Below are positions 8,226 to 16,403 of a stretch of DNA of 32,856 nucleotides, piece after piece; within the stretch, counting starts at the first letter, position 1; every line of letters begins with the position of its first letter. The position numbers were made by a program, and so were the translations under genes. This stretch comes from a virus: positions 1-32,856 of the IMG/VR virus record IMGVR_UViG_3300020195_000110. One strand, given 5' to 3'. The notes beneath the pieces are model-generated. The model had not been told where the DNA came from and did not search any database. It saw nothing but the letters and a program-made list of their open reading frames with translations.

Positions 8226-9005
8226 GTGGCTACGGCTCCCCGGAAATGGCAGGTCGACCCCCTCACGTACAACTCGGTCATCGCGAACCAGGGCGGCACG
8301 CCGACCCCGGAGTTCATGCAGCAATGGAACCTGCTGCTTCAGCTCGTCAGGCAGGTTACGTCCGTTTCTGGCGTAGAGATCGAGACTACGGCGCCCATCG
8401 GCGGCGGCGGCGCCCTGACCGCGCTTACCCCCATCACCCACGACAACAGCGGGGCGACGCCGGGGGTCTACGGGGACGCCACCAACGTCGCTCAAGTGAC
8501 CGTCGACGCAACCGGCCACGTGACCGCGGTGACCGAGGTAGCCATCTCCTCCGGTCCCGGAACATCGTGGACGCAGGTAGCCTCCCACAACTTCACAGCC
8601 ACGCCGCAGGCCACATTCGACGCAGATGTCACCGGCTACAGCGACGTCTTGCTCGTATGGTCCGCCGTTGCCCTAGCGGCTTCCGGGTTCCGGGCGGCGC
8701 GGGTCAGCACTGACGGGGGCGGCACGTTCCACGCCACGCTAGGCGACTATGTCAGCACCTCGGCAGGCGGCTTGATCACGAACGCCGCATCCGTCACATT
8801 CCACGCCACGGCGGCGTCAGGCTCGCGGACGGGGCAGATGCTGCTGTCCGCGATCAACGTTAACGACACGGCCCCCAAGACGTTCATAGGCGGCGACAGC
8901 GCCAGCCAGTTCGTCGCCAACGGGCTGCCAATTACGGATGTCCGCTTTCTAAGTACAGCGGCTGGTAATATCACAGCGGGCACGGTATACGTGCTCGCAA
9001 AATAG
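8226..9005 (+). CDS. Tail fibre / tail appendage protein
   Basis: The protein has 259 residues. The GTG at 8226 directly follows the previous stop, with GGGAGG a few bases upstream. The N-terminus (KWQVDPLTYNSVIANQGG, PTPEFMQQWNLLLQLV) looks like an adaptor that binds the virion. Residues about 70-105 carry SGATPGVYGDATNVAQ and VTVDATGHVTAV, the trimeric fibre motif found in many phage tail fibres. The rest is a beta-rich domain of unknown type. Two further fibre-region genes follow in the same operon. Confidence 0.75.
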   Translation: MATAPRKWQVDPLTYNSVIANQGGTPTPEFMQQWNLLLQLVRQVTSVSGVEIETTAPIGGGGALTALTPITHDNSGATPGVYGDATNVAQVTVDATGHVTAVTEVAISSGPGTSWTQVASHNFTATPQATFDADVTGYSDVLLVWSAVALAASGFRAARVSTDGGGTFHATLGDYVSTSAGGLITNAASVTFHATAASGSRTGQMLLSAINVNDTAPKTFIGGDSASQFVANGLPITDVRFLSTAAGNITAGTVYVLAK

Positions 9006-9014
9006 GGACCCCCC

Positions 9015-9335
9015 ATGACCGCGTACCTTATGGCCTCAAAGCCGGGCGACTACACCAAGGAGGGGCTCATCGTGGGAAACCCGGAGGCCGTGGCGAACGC
9101 CATTGTCCCCGCGGGAACCTACGGCGTTGCCGTACTCACGTTCGACGTGGGCGCCAAGCGCCTCTTGTCGATCGTGACAGACGCGGCCGTCGACATCTTG
9201 CAGACCAGCGAGAACGAGACCTCTGCGACGGGAGGGCTTGTGCCAACGCGCGTCCCCGTCCCCGCCAGCGGGCAGGTGAGCTACGCCTGCTTCGTACATC
9301 CCGCAACCACGGCTATCTATGTGAAGTCAGCATGA
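9015..9335 (+). CDS. Small hypothetical protein in the tail fibre operon
   Basis: This 106-residue protein has no motif I recognise. It is beta-rich with no signal peptide or membrane segment. It starts at ATG 9015, ten bases after the previous stop, and its TGA overlaps the start of the next fibre gene (ATGA). The context suggests a small tail or fibre accessory protein. Confidence 0.65.
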   Translation: MTAYLMASKPGDYTKEGLIVGNPEAVANAIVPAGTYGVAVLTFDVGAKRLLSIVTDAAVDILQTSENETSATGGLVPTRVPVPASGQVSYACFVHPATTAIYVKSA

Positions 9336-10654
9336 GGCCCGGCCTGTTTCAGTACGACCCGCAGCCTGGCGTCGTCCCTCCGGGGTCGATCAGCAACGCT
9401 GAACTCGCGGCGATGGCGGCGCTTACCGTCAAGGCGAACCCGACGAACGCGAGCGGGCAGCCCCAGGACGTCGCAGCGGCCAGCGCCAGCACAGTGTTCG
9501 CCCGCAGCGCCTCTAACACGCTGGAGTTCTCCGCCGTCACTGACGCGATGATGCAGAACCAGAAGGTGAACCGCACCGGCGACACGATGACAGGCGTACT
9601 GGCTGTCAACCTCAACGCTGCCGCAGCTCCCACACCGTTCGCGTCAACCGTGCTGCATATTATAAATGTCGACGGGTCTGCTGCTCGAATGCTCTTGGAT
9701 ACTTTCGCGACGCAGTCAGTCCTCACCTTTCGTCGGGCTAACGGCACTAACGCCGCACCTACAGTTATTGTTTCTGGAGACGCCCTCGGCAATATCAACA
9801 CCATGGGCTATAGGGCCACGGGCTATGTGACCAATGCCCGAGCGGCGTTTGCATTCTTTGCGGCGGAAAACTGGACGGATACAGCAAACGGAACGCGACT
9901 TACGTTTAACACGACCGCTAACCTATCCCAAACCAGCACGCTGCGGTGGGGTATCGAGAACGACGGCTCGTTCGTCTACAACGGCGGCACAGTAACCGGC
10001 GTCTCGACAATCAACGCGGTGGACTACTTTGATAACGGCGTGAACATCAACACGATTTATGCGCCCCTCGCAGTCGCGAACACGTTCACGGCGGCGCAGA
10101 CGATCAACGCGAACGCGACGTTTGGGCTTGAACTCCGCCGAACGGATAACGGCAGCTCAGGCCCCGGTATGAAGTTCCTACACGAAACAACTTCGCCAGC
10201 GCTAAACGACTCTGTCGGGCTTTTCAACTTCTACGGTAGGGACGCCGTCGCCACCGAGCGGCTAGGCGGCGCATTCCAGGTGCTTCTGCTGGACCCGGCA
10301 GCCGCGACTTACGCCACCGAAGCTAGAATTTTGTGTTCTGAGGCGGGGTTCCACATTCGCGACACCGGCATCGTGACGCTGTCTGGTGGGTCAACCGCTA
10401 CCGGAGGCGCCACGACCGGCGGCGGAACGATCAACGCCAAAGGGTACTATGCCAACAACCAACTAGTTGCCGACTCCGTTGGCTTGCTCCGAGCCCGCCC
10501 CTACACGGTCGCCACCCTTCCGGTCGCGCCGGCTGACGGCTCCGTCGCAAAGGTCGCGGACGCCCTCGCGCCCGTCAAAGGTACGGCGCTCGCGGCCGGC
10601 GGCGCAGTATCCACAATCGCACTGTACTCTGGCGGCGCTTGGGTCGCAGGTTAG
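9332..10654 (+). CDS. Tail fibre protein, likely receptor-binding
   Basis: The protein has 440 residues. The N-terminus (PPGSISNAELAAM) and the segment MMQNQKVNRTGDTMTGVL are fibre motifs; GDTMTG is widespread in phage tail fibres. A long low-complexity beta region (about 100-390) follows, and the end (YTVATLP, ADGSVAKVADA, then YSGGAWVAG) is a common fibre C-terminus. No peptidase-type chaperone domain is visible. Part of the shaft (about 9650-10330) is visibly richer in A/T than the flanks, which suggests exchange of receptor-binding sequence between phages. It is coupled by overlap to the 106-residue gene upstream. Confidence 0.8.
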   Translation: MRPGLFQYDPQPGVVPPGSISNAELAAMAALTVKANPTNASGQPQDVAAASASTVFARSASNTLEFSAVTDAMMQNQKVNRTGDTMTGVLAVNLNAAAAPTPFASTVLHIINVDGSAARMLLDTFATQSVLTFRRANGTNAAPTVIVSGDALGNINTMGYRATGYVTNARAAFAFFAAENWTDTANGTRLTFNTTANLSQTSTLRWGIENDGSFVYNGGTVTGVSTINAVDYFDNGVNINTIYAPLAVANTFTAAQTINANATFGLELRRTDNGSSGPGMKFLHETTSPALNDSVGLFNFYGRDAVATERLGGAFQVLLLDPAAATYATEARILCSEAGFHIRDTGIVTLSGGSTATGGATTGGGTINAKGYYANNQLVADSVGLLRARPYTVATLPVAPADGSVAKVADALAPVKGTALAAGGAVSTIALYSGGAWVAG

Positions 10655-10663
10655 GATAAAGAC

Positions 10664-11239
10664 ATGAGAACCTATGAGAAAATTGTCGAGAGCTTCGCGG
10701 TCCTATTCGACCCGGCAAACCCTGGCCGGGAGCCTGCGTTCGACGTTCACGTCGTAAAGATGGTCGACTTAGAGGACGGTAGCACGCCCTTCATGGACCC
10801 GCGCACTCCCCGAAAGGTGCTCAACGTCGCGGAGGCCAGGCGCCAGGGGTTCGACCTGCCAGCCATTGCGGCGGCCATGTCGTCGGTAGCCGTCGTGGCG
10901 ATGCACACGGAGCGCGCCCGCGCCGAGAAGTCCGAAGTAAATGCCTCGGCCGCGGCCGAAGCAGCCTATGTTGCGCTTTCCACTAAGGCCGCCGCGGAGA
11001 AGGCGCTCGCTGAGTTCACGGTCCTCCACGACGATACGCTCCGTATGCGGGATCAGGCCGAAGCCGAAGCGCGGCGAGAAGCCGAAGCCGAAGCCGCAGC
11101 CCTGCGGGCCGCGACAGAGGCTCTCACAGAAGAGTTGGCCGCTATCAAGGCGACACCGGCTCCCGCGGTAGTGAAGCCCGCGGTAGTGGAGACCCAGTCT
11201 CTGCTGAGCAAGCTGACCTTCGGCCTTCTCGGATCATAG
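10664..11239 (+). CDS. Coiled-coil protein of unknown function
   Basis: The protein has 191 residues. Residues 1-65 form a small domain (KIVESFAVLFDP, then FDVHVVKMVDLEDG). Residues about 80-160 are a long Ala/Glu/Arg-rich helix (RDQAEAEARREAEAEAAALR) predicted to form a coiled coil. The tail is Pro/Val-rich and ends KLTFGLLGS. There is no membrane segment. It lies between the fibre gene and another coiled-coil gene; a fibre chaperone, tail-associated or lysis-related role are all possible, and none is shown. Confidence 0.65.
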   Translation: MRTYEKIVESFAVLFDPANPGREPAFDVHVVKMVDLEDGSTPFMDPRTPRKVLNVAEARRQGFDLPAIAAAMSSVAVVAMHTERARAEKSEVNASAAAEAAYVALSTKAAAEKALAEFTVLHDDTLRMRDQAEAEARREAEAEAAALRAATEALTEELAAIKATPAPAVVKPAVVETQSLLSKLTFGLLGS

Positions 11240-11248
11240 GGGCACAAG

Positions 11249-11737
11249 ATGGCACTGAAGCGACGCGCGGTACTTAAGAAGGTTCTCCTCACGTTCGACG
11301 CCGAGGGGAAGTATGTCGTAGGCGAGGCCCTGTACGAAGAGGGCGCGTGGGACGACGCCACGAACGACTGGGTTGGGGTCGCCGTTGTCAACGAGCACCC
11401 GCTCCACAACCACACGCCGGAGGGCCGCAAAGTCCTCAACGACGTCGTGGGGGCGGCGGCGCTGAAGGCGCTCGAGGTGGTTGAAATCTCAAAGTCGGCT
11501 GTCGAGAAGGCTATCACGCAGGCCAAGGCCGCAGAGGACCACGCCCAGAGCCTCGTGGTTCAGCTCGCAGACGCCCTCGGCGCCCGCGACAATTTCGCCA
11601 AACTGCACAAAGAGGCGAAGGGCCTCCTCATGGCGACTACCGGATACGGCGACGACCAGTTTGCGGCCAGGCACAAGGCGGAGGTTCTGCTCACCAAAAT
11701 TCCGCTCTTGCTCCGGCGCATGTTCGGTGCAATCTAG
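11249..11737 (+). CDS. Hypothetical protein with helical C-terminal half
   Basis: The protein has 162 residues. The N-terminal part (about 1-60) is a small beta-containing domain with FDAEGKYVVGEALYEEGAW. Residues about 75-125 form an amphipathic helix likely to be a coiled coil. The C-terminus (LLTKIPLLLRRMFGAI) is hydrophobic and basic and may be a short amphipathic membrane contact. I recognise no family. It is nine bases behind the preceding coiled-coil gene and upstream of a small membrane protein, so the three may act together. Confidence 0.65.
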   Translation: MALKRRAVLKKVLLTFDAEGKYVVGEALYEEGAWDDATNDWVGVAVVNEHPLHNHTPEGRKVLNDVVGAAALKALEVVEISKSAVEKAITQAKAAEDHAQSLVVQLADALGARDNFAKLHKEAKGLLMATTGYGDDQFAARHKAEVLLTKIPLLLRRMFGAI

Positions 11738-11755
11738 CCCTCTAACCCCAGCCTG

Positions 11756-11769
11756 AAAGGCGGTGATCC
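11756..11769 (+). promoter_or_regulatory. Extended Shine-Dalgarno that fixes the start at 11772
   Basis: AAAGGCGGTGATCC matches 12 of 14 positions of the sequence complementary to the bacterial 16S rRNA 3' end (TAAGGAGGTGATCC). Its core lies about eight bases before GTG 11772. A GTG at 11763 lies inside the site, so it is unlikely to be the start. Confidence 0.6.
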
Positions 11770-11771
11770 AA

Positions 11772-12044
11772 GTGTCTCTCCTGTCGAAACTCAAGGGCTT
11801 TCGTAGCCTGCTCGTAAACGGGCTCATGCTCGTTACCATGGTTCTGGCTGCGGCCGGCGTCATCCCGAACCCGCTCGACGCCGTCGACGCGAACCAACTG
11901 GCCGACAGTGCCGAGGCGGTCGCGAACGCCGCCGTGAACGTCCAAGACTCCAACGCCGTGACGGCAGGTGTCCTCGCGGCCTACGCCGCCGTGAACGTCG
12001 TCCTCCGCTTCATGACGAAGACGCCGGTGGGCAAGAAAGTTTAA
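11772..12044 (+). CDS. Small two-helix membrane protein, holin-like
   Basis: The protein has 90 residues from GTG 11772, chosen because of the extended Shine-Dalgarno site just upstream. One hydrophobic segment is near the N-terminus (SLLVNGLMLVTMVLAAAGVI) and a second near the C-terminus (VLAAYAAVNVVLRFM), followed by a basic tail (TKTPVGKKV). The layout fits a holin or another small phage membrane protein; the ending NVVLRF-x-TKTP is one I recall from phage proteins annotated as holin-like. A second holin-like gene lies at 16149, so which one triggers lysis is unclear. It is the last gene before the terminator at 12091. Confidence 0.65.
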   Translation: MSLLSKLKGFRSLLVNGLMLVTMVLAAAGVIPNPLDAVDANQLADSAEAVANAAVNVQDSNAVTAGVLAAYAAVNVVLRFMTKTPVGKKV

Positions 12045-12063
12045 TAGCGAACGCCGCTATTAA
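12041..12063 (+). other. Perfect 9-bp inverted repeat spanning a stop codon
   Basis: TTAATAGCG (12041-12049) and CGCTATTAA (12055-12063) are perfect inverted repeats around AACGC. The left arm includes the TAA stop of the membrane protein. No T-run follows, so it is not a classic terminator. It may be a processing site, a protein-binding site, or part of a double 3'-end structure with the hairpin at 12091. Confidence 0.45.
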
Positions 12064-12090
12064 GCGAACCGGCTGTTTCCTTTCCTAACG

Positions 12091-12119
12091 ACGCCCCACT
12101 TGCAAAGGTGGGGCGTTTT
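12091..12119 (+). terminator. Intrinsic terminator
   Basis: ACGCCCCAC (12091-12099) pairs with GTGGGGCGT (12108-12116) around the loop TTGCAAAG, and is followed by TTTTC. It closes the coat-to-tail operon. The remainder of the gap 12045-12194 shows no convincing promoter or ORF. Confidence 0.85.
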
Positions 12120-12194
12120 CGTTACACGTGAGGCTGGCTAGTTTTCGGCGCGCCGGCAACGGTCAGCTTATTGTGATTCAGGCGGCAGAAACGC

Positions 12195-12746
12195 ATGGCA
12201 GACCCCTTTACAACCGGCTTCGCAGCCCTCGGCAGTTTCCTGGGCGGCGAGGCCGCGCGCAAAGGCTTCAAGAACGCCGGTAACGCTGCGTCAGCCGTCG
12301 TCGACAAGTCACAATCTGCGACCACCTACGCCCCCGGCGGAGCCAAGGCGTTCACGCAGCAGCAGAACCTACTCGGCCTCGGAGACGAGGCGGCTGGGCA
12401 GGCCGGGTTCCAGAACTACCTGGGCTCAACCGGCTACAGGGCGCAGCTACAGGGCGGTAACGACGCGATCACGTCCAGCATGGCTGCGGGGCTTGGCAAC
12501 AAGTCTGGCGCGGCTGACAAGGCGCGTCTCAGGTTCGGCACCGGCCTGGCCAACGACTATTTCCAGAACTACTTCAACAACCTCGGCGGACAGTCTATGG
12601 CCGGCCAGAGGGCGGACCAGTTCGCCACGGGCGCCAAGGCCGGGTTCAAGTGGGACCAGTACGCCGGCGCCGGCAAGGCCAAGTCCGACATGTACAACAA
12701 TGTGTTCGGCGACATCGGGTACGGCACCGGGAAGGGAGCGCCGTAG
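12195..12746 (+). CDS. Internal virion / DNA ejection protein 1
   Basis: The protein has 183 residues and is Gly/Ala-rich. The opening (FTTGFAALGSFLGGEAA) is hydrophobic and may touch membrane. The middle (NDAITSSMAAGLGNKSGA, then NDYFQNYFNNLGGQSMAGQ) follows a pattern I recall in podovirus ejection or transfer proteins. It is the first of three consecutive overlapping genes of increasing size (183, 399 and 735 residues), like the P22 gp7-gp20-gp16 group whose products leave the virion and form a conduit for DNA. It overlaps the next start by one base. It is the first gene after the terminator at 12091. Confidence 0.7.
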   Translation: MADPFTTGFAALGSFLGGEAARKGFKNAGNAASAVVDKSQSATTYAPGGAKAFTQQQNLLGLGDEAAGQAGFQNYLGSTGYRAQLQGGNDAITSSMAAGLGNKSGAADKARLRFGTGLANDYFQNYFNNLGGQSMAGQRADQFATGAKAGFKWDQYAGAGKAKSDMYNNVFGDIGYGTGKGAP

Positions 12747-13945
12747 TGGTAGGCTCATTTTTCCAAGGCCGCAGGCTCGCCGAGGCTGACCAGATCGCCA
12801 GGCGCGAAGCGGACCAGATCGCTACGGGGCGCGACGCCGCTCTGAAACGGCAGCCGATCCTCGACCAACAGGCCGACGCTGCCCGTGCGCTCGCTCTCGG
12901 CGACGAGCAGGTAGCTCGAGAAGACGCGGCGGCCAGGTCCAAGCGGGATGCGCGTCTGCGTGGCCTGATGACAGTCAAGGCCGGCATGACCAACGGCATG
13001 GACGTAGGCGACGCCCTACAGACCCTCGGTCCCGGCGGTCTCCGCGCATTCGGCGACGACTTCGGCGACATGGCCGGGTTCGCCAACGCGGTACGCCAGA
13101 ATCCCAAAGTTCTCGACGCCCAGATCGCCGGCCTATCAGGAAACGCGAGGGCGCGCGGCGTCAAGGCCGAGGAGTACGTGACCGGCCCTGACGGTAAGGA
13201 GGGCCTGCACGTCCTCTACGACGACGGAACAGACGCCTTCCTGCCGGGGTTCAAGAAGCAATTCTCCCCGACCGACGGCCCCAGCGTGGCGCAGGGCGCC
13301 GGCCTTCCCGGCACCGAGTACCGTCCTGGACAGGGATATTTCGACGGAGACGGCAACAAGCTGACGGCCGATCAGGTGCGGCAGTTGGCGTTCGACTTCA
13401 AAGCCTCTCAGGCTGCCGGCACGGCAGCGGGCAAAGAGGGCGCCAGCGAAGTCCCGTGGACCCAGGTGCAGGCGATCAACGCCAGGACCACGTTCGACAC
13501 GCTCTCGCTCAAGAACGAGAACCTTAACTCGGCGATCGACACCGCGCTGTCCAACGTCAACTGGGCCTCTGCCGGCCTTGTGGGCCAGCTCAAGGGTGTC
13601 GCCGGCGAGCCGGCGAACCTTGCGGCCATGCTCCAGTCTGTCGGCGCGCAGATCGGCCTCGACGAGCTTACGAAGCTAAAGCAGGCTGGCGTCACGCTGG
13701 GTCAGGTCACGGAGGCCGAGCACAAGCTGCTGCAATCCATGATCGCCGATCTGTCGCAGATAACCGACCCGAATGTGCTCCGCGCGGCGCTACAGAAGGT
13801 CAAGCAGCAGTCCAACAAGGCGTGGCGCATCACCCGCGACAACCTTACCGGGATCGCGCAGGCCAAGGGAGGCATGGGGCAGACCGGCGGTGACGCCCCC
13901 GCCGAGCCGTCCTCGCCCAAGAAGTCGTCAAAGTATTACGACTGA
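12746..13945 (+). CDS. Internal virion / DNA ejection protein 2
   Basis: The protein has 399 residues. The GTG at 12746 shares a base with the TAG of the previous gene, and AAGGGAG at 12732-12738 is well placed. Residues 1-70 are a charged helix (ADQIARREADQIATGRDAAL). The middle holds small Gly/Asp-rich turns (GPDGKEGLHVLYDDG, YFDGDGNKLTADQV). The C-terminal 150 residues are helical (ELTKLKQAGVTLGQV, KLLQSMIADLSQI, LRAALQKVKQQ), typical of podovirus internal proteins, then a Pro/Ser/Lys tail. There is no enzymatic motif. The function is inferred from order and helical content. Confidence 0.7.
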   Translation: MVGSFFQGRRLAEADQIARREADQIATGRDAALKRQPILDQQADAARALALGDEQVAREDAAARSKRDARLRGLMTVKAGMTNGMDVGDALQTLGPGGLRAFGDDFGDMAGFANAVRQNPKVLDAQIAGLSGNARARGVKAEEYVTGPDGKEGLHVLYDDGTDAFLPGFKKQFSPTDGPSVAQGAGLPGTEYRPGQGYFDGDGNKLTADQVRQLAFDFKASQAAGTAAGKEGASEVPWTQVQAINARTTFDTLSLKNENLNSAIDTALSNVNWASAGLVGQLKGVAGEPANLAAMLQSVGAQIGLDELTKLKQAGVTLGQVTEAEHKLLQSMIADLSQITDPNVLRAALQKVKQQSNKAWRITRDNLTGIAQAKGGMGQTGGDAPAEPSSPKKSSKYYD

Positions 13946-16152
13946 TGCCAACCTGGGAGCAGCACCAGCGGGCACTAGGCAAGGCTCGCGCGGCGGGCGA
14001 CGCCGAAGCCGTGGCCGAGATCGAGGCAAACATTGCCGAAGCCACACAGAATGTATCGCCTTCGGGCGGCGAAACTCAGTACGACAAGGCGCGCTTCCAG
14101 AAGGCGCTGGGACGCGCCATGGAGGCCAGGGACGTCGAGGCTGCCGATGAGATTGCGAACGACTGGATGGACGCCGCAGAGGCCGCCGGCGGGCGCTCTC
14201 CGCGCCAGTACAGCGACGACGAGCTACGTGAGTCAGGCGGCAAGGCCGCGCAGGCTCGGGACATGGAGAGCCTCACCCTCCTGTCCGCGGAGGCCAAGCG
14301 CCGCGGGCTCGGGCCGACGGGTCCTCTCGACGACGTCTCCAAGATGGTCGGCGACACGGTCGACGCCGTAGTCGGCCTCCCCGGAGCCTTGGCCAAGGGC
14401 GCCGATGCGACTGTCCGCGACCCTGTCAGGGCCGTGCACACATTGATACGCAACGTCCCCGCAGCCGACTTCGTGCACACCGGCACCGGCCACATCGTGA
14501 ACTTCCTGAAGGGCGACGAGTTCAACCCCCAACTCTTGCAGCAGACCCGCGACGAGGCTGCGGCCATGGCGCAGGAGAACCCTCTGGCGGCGCTGTTAGG
14601 CGGAGGCCTTGGCGCAGGCGTTGTAGCCAATAAGCTACTCAAAGTACCCGGCCTGGCCGCGGTCCCCGGCCAGACGCTGCGCAACGTGGGCCGCGTGGCG
14701 GCGACCGGCGGCGCTACCGAGGCTATCGTCTCGCTGGCTGACACAGGAGATGCCGGGCAGGCCGTGCAGCGCGCAGTATCCGGCGCTGTCCTCGCCCCTA
14801 TCGTCGGCGCTGTGGCCAAGACAGCAATCAGCCTCGTGGGAGCGCCGTCTGTCCGCATGGCGACGGGCAAGACGTACCCCTCCGGGTTCAAGAAGCTCGC
14901 CCAGATTGTCAAGATGCCCCAGAGCGCGCTGGAGAAGGCGTTCAACGACCTGAAAGCGGTGCGCGGCGGTAACCCCAGCGTCGCCGAGATTGTGGACACC
15001 GCGACGAAGCAGCGCCTACAGCCGGTCATCGCGACCCAAGCCAAGGTGGCTGCGGCTGCCCAGAAGGCGGCGGAGGACGCGGAGCTTGCGCGGCCGACAC
15101 GTGGACAGAAGCAGGTTAACCCGACGGGCAGGTCGGACGCTTCCGCGGCTGCCGAGGTTGCGCGAACCAGGAACCTCACAGCGGCGCTCAACACGCACGG
15201 TAAGCGCCCCGTCGTGATCGACGCGCCTGAGTGGTTCGACCGCCCGGCCATCCGCTCGGAACTCAAGAGGCAGATGGAGAACGCGGCGCCGAACTCTCCC
15301 GAGAAGCAGGTCCTCAGCGGCTTCCTACAGGCTCTCGAGGGTAACCGCGGCGCCATCACGGCGACCCTGCGTGACGTGGAGGCGCTGCGTAAGACGGTGG
15401 CCGACATCCTCGCCACGGAGAAGGGCGCCCAGCTAACCGGCTCTCTCGGCCCTGTGCGCGACAAGCTGGCGTCGATCGCCGAGACGCAAATCCCCGAGTA
15501 CGGCGCGGCCATGGCTGCGTACAAGAGCCTTGGCGACAAGGCGCAGGGTATCGACATCGGCAAGGCGGCAGTCGACGGCTCCAGGAGCGAGACGAAGGCC
15601 GCGCTCATCCCGAAGCCCAAGACGGACGTGGCGGCCCTGCGTGACGGCGCTGCCGGCGGGTTCAGGACCAAGCTGTCGGAAGATGTCGGCAAGTCGTTCG
15701 GCAACTCCGGCCGCAAAATGGAGCAGCTCCAGAACCCCGAGTTCCAGAACAGGGCCGCGGAACTTCTCGGCCCCGCCGAGGCTGCGCGTCTCGCAACCGT
15801 GGGCAAGCTGGAAGGACAGGCGGCCCGGAACCTGGACGACCTCGACCCGGCCCCGAACCCGCGCGCCTCGAGACCGAACGACAACCTTTCCGACGTGGTC
15901 GGGGGCGTGTCAGCGCTGGGGCCGTCCGGTGCGGGACACAAGGCCGCCGTGGTGCTGTCTCTGCGCCAGCGGCTCACCAAGTCCGGCATGTCGGATCGCG
16001 CGGCAACGGGGATTTCCGAGGCGCTGTTCGACCCGGCGCGGGCGCAGCAAGCGATCGACACTCTGCGCCGCATCGGCAAGGACCAGGAAGTAGCCACGTT
16101 CCTCGCGCAGCAGATCGCAACAATCCAAGCTGGTACACAGGGCAACGAATGA
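13945..16152 (+). CDS. Internal virion / DNA ejection protein 3 (large)
   Basis: The protein has 735 residues and starts at ATG overlapping the previous TGA. Three related ~22-residue helical repeats open it (near 9-30, 53-74 and 98-118), each with an A-x2-A-x-D-x-E-A-like core. Hydrophobic stretches at about 212-245 and 278-300 (AVLAPIVGAVAKTAISLV) could insert in the cell membrane during ejection. The rest is Ala-rich helix without a recognised catalytic site; I saw no lytic transglycosylase motif. Size and order fit the largest ejection protein of a P22-like set. Its stop overlaps the holin-like gene (ATGA). Packaging of its products in the capsid is inferred. Confidence 0.75.
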   Translation: MPTWEQHQRALGKARAAGDAEAVAEIEANIAEATQNVSPSGGETQYDKARFQKALGRAMEARDVEAADEIANDWMDAAEAAGGRSPRQYSDDELRESGGKAAQARDMESLTLLSAEAKRRGLGPTGPLDDVSKMVGDTVDAVVGLPGALAKGADATVRDPVRAVHTLIRNVPAADFVHTGTGHIVNFLKGDEFNPQLLQQTRDEAAAMAQENPLAALLGGGLGAGVVANKLLKVPGLAAVPGQTLRNVGRVAATGGATEAIVSLADTGDAGQAVQRAVSGAVLAPIVGAVAKTAISLVGAPSVRMATGKTYPSGFKKLAQIVKMPQSALEKAFNDLKAVRGGNPSVAEIVDTATKQRLQPVIATQAKVAAAAQKAAEDAELARPTRGQKQVNPTGRSDASAAAEVARTRNLTAALNTHGKRPVVIDAPEWFDRPAIRSELKRQMENAAPNSPEKQVLSGFLQALEGNRGAITATLRDVEALRKTVADILATEKGAQLTGSLGPVRDKLASIAETQIPEYGAAMAAYKSLGDKAQGIDIGKAAVDGSRSETKAALIPKPKTDVAALRDGAAGGFRTKLSEDVGKSFGNSGRKMEQLQNPEFQNRAAELLGPAEAARLATVGKLEGQAARNLDDLDPAPNPRASRPNDNLSDVVGGVSALGPSGAGHKAAVVLSLRQRLTKSGMSDRAATGISEALFDPARAQQAIDTLRRIGKDQEVATFLAQQIATIQAGTQGNE

Positions 16153-16403
16153 TAGGCGAGCCGGGACTTACCACGGCGCAGGTCGCTACCTACGGAGGTG
16201 GCAGCTCGGCTGTTTTCTTTGGGCTCACGGCCAACGAGACGGCCGCGGCTGTTGGCGCGATCGTTGCAGTAATCGGCCTGGTGATGCAGTGCTGGTACAC
16301 GCTTGACAAAAGAGCGCGTGCCGTTGAGATGCATCGGGCGGAGTTGGAGGCTCTGAGGAATGGCGGAAAGACTCTCGGACAAAGAGTGGGCGAGGACGCT
16401 TAA
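16149..16403 (+). CDS. Holin-like small membrane protein
   Basis: The protein has 84 residues. An N-terminal Gly/Ser segment with SSAVFFGLTANE leads to a membrane segment at about 34-50 (AAVGAIVAVIGLVMQCWY), then a charged Lys/Arg/Glu tail. GGSSxVFFGLTxxE followed by one hydrophobic helix and a basic tail is the pattern I recall for the HP1/class II-type holin families. Its expected job is to permeabilise the inner membrane at the end of infection. It overlaps the ejection gene by 4 bases and the next gene by 44 bases. No endolysin gene was recognised beside it. Confidence 0.7.
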   Translation: MIGEPGLTTAQVATYGGGSSAVFFGLTANETAAAVGAIVAVIGLVMQCWYTLDKRARAVEMHRAELEALRNGGKTLGQRVGEDA

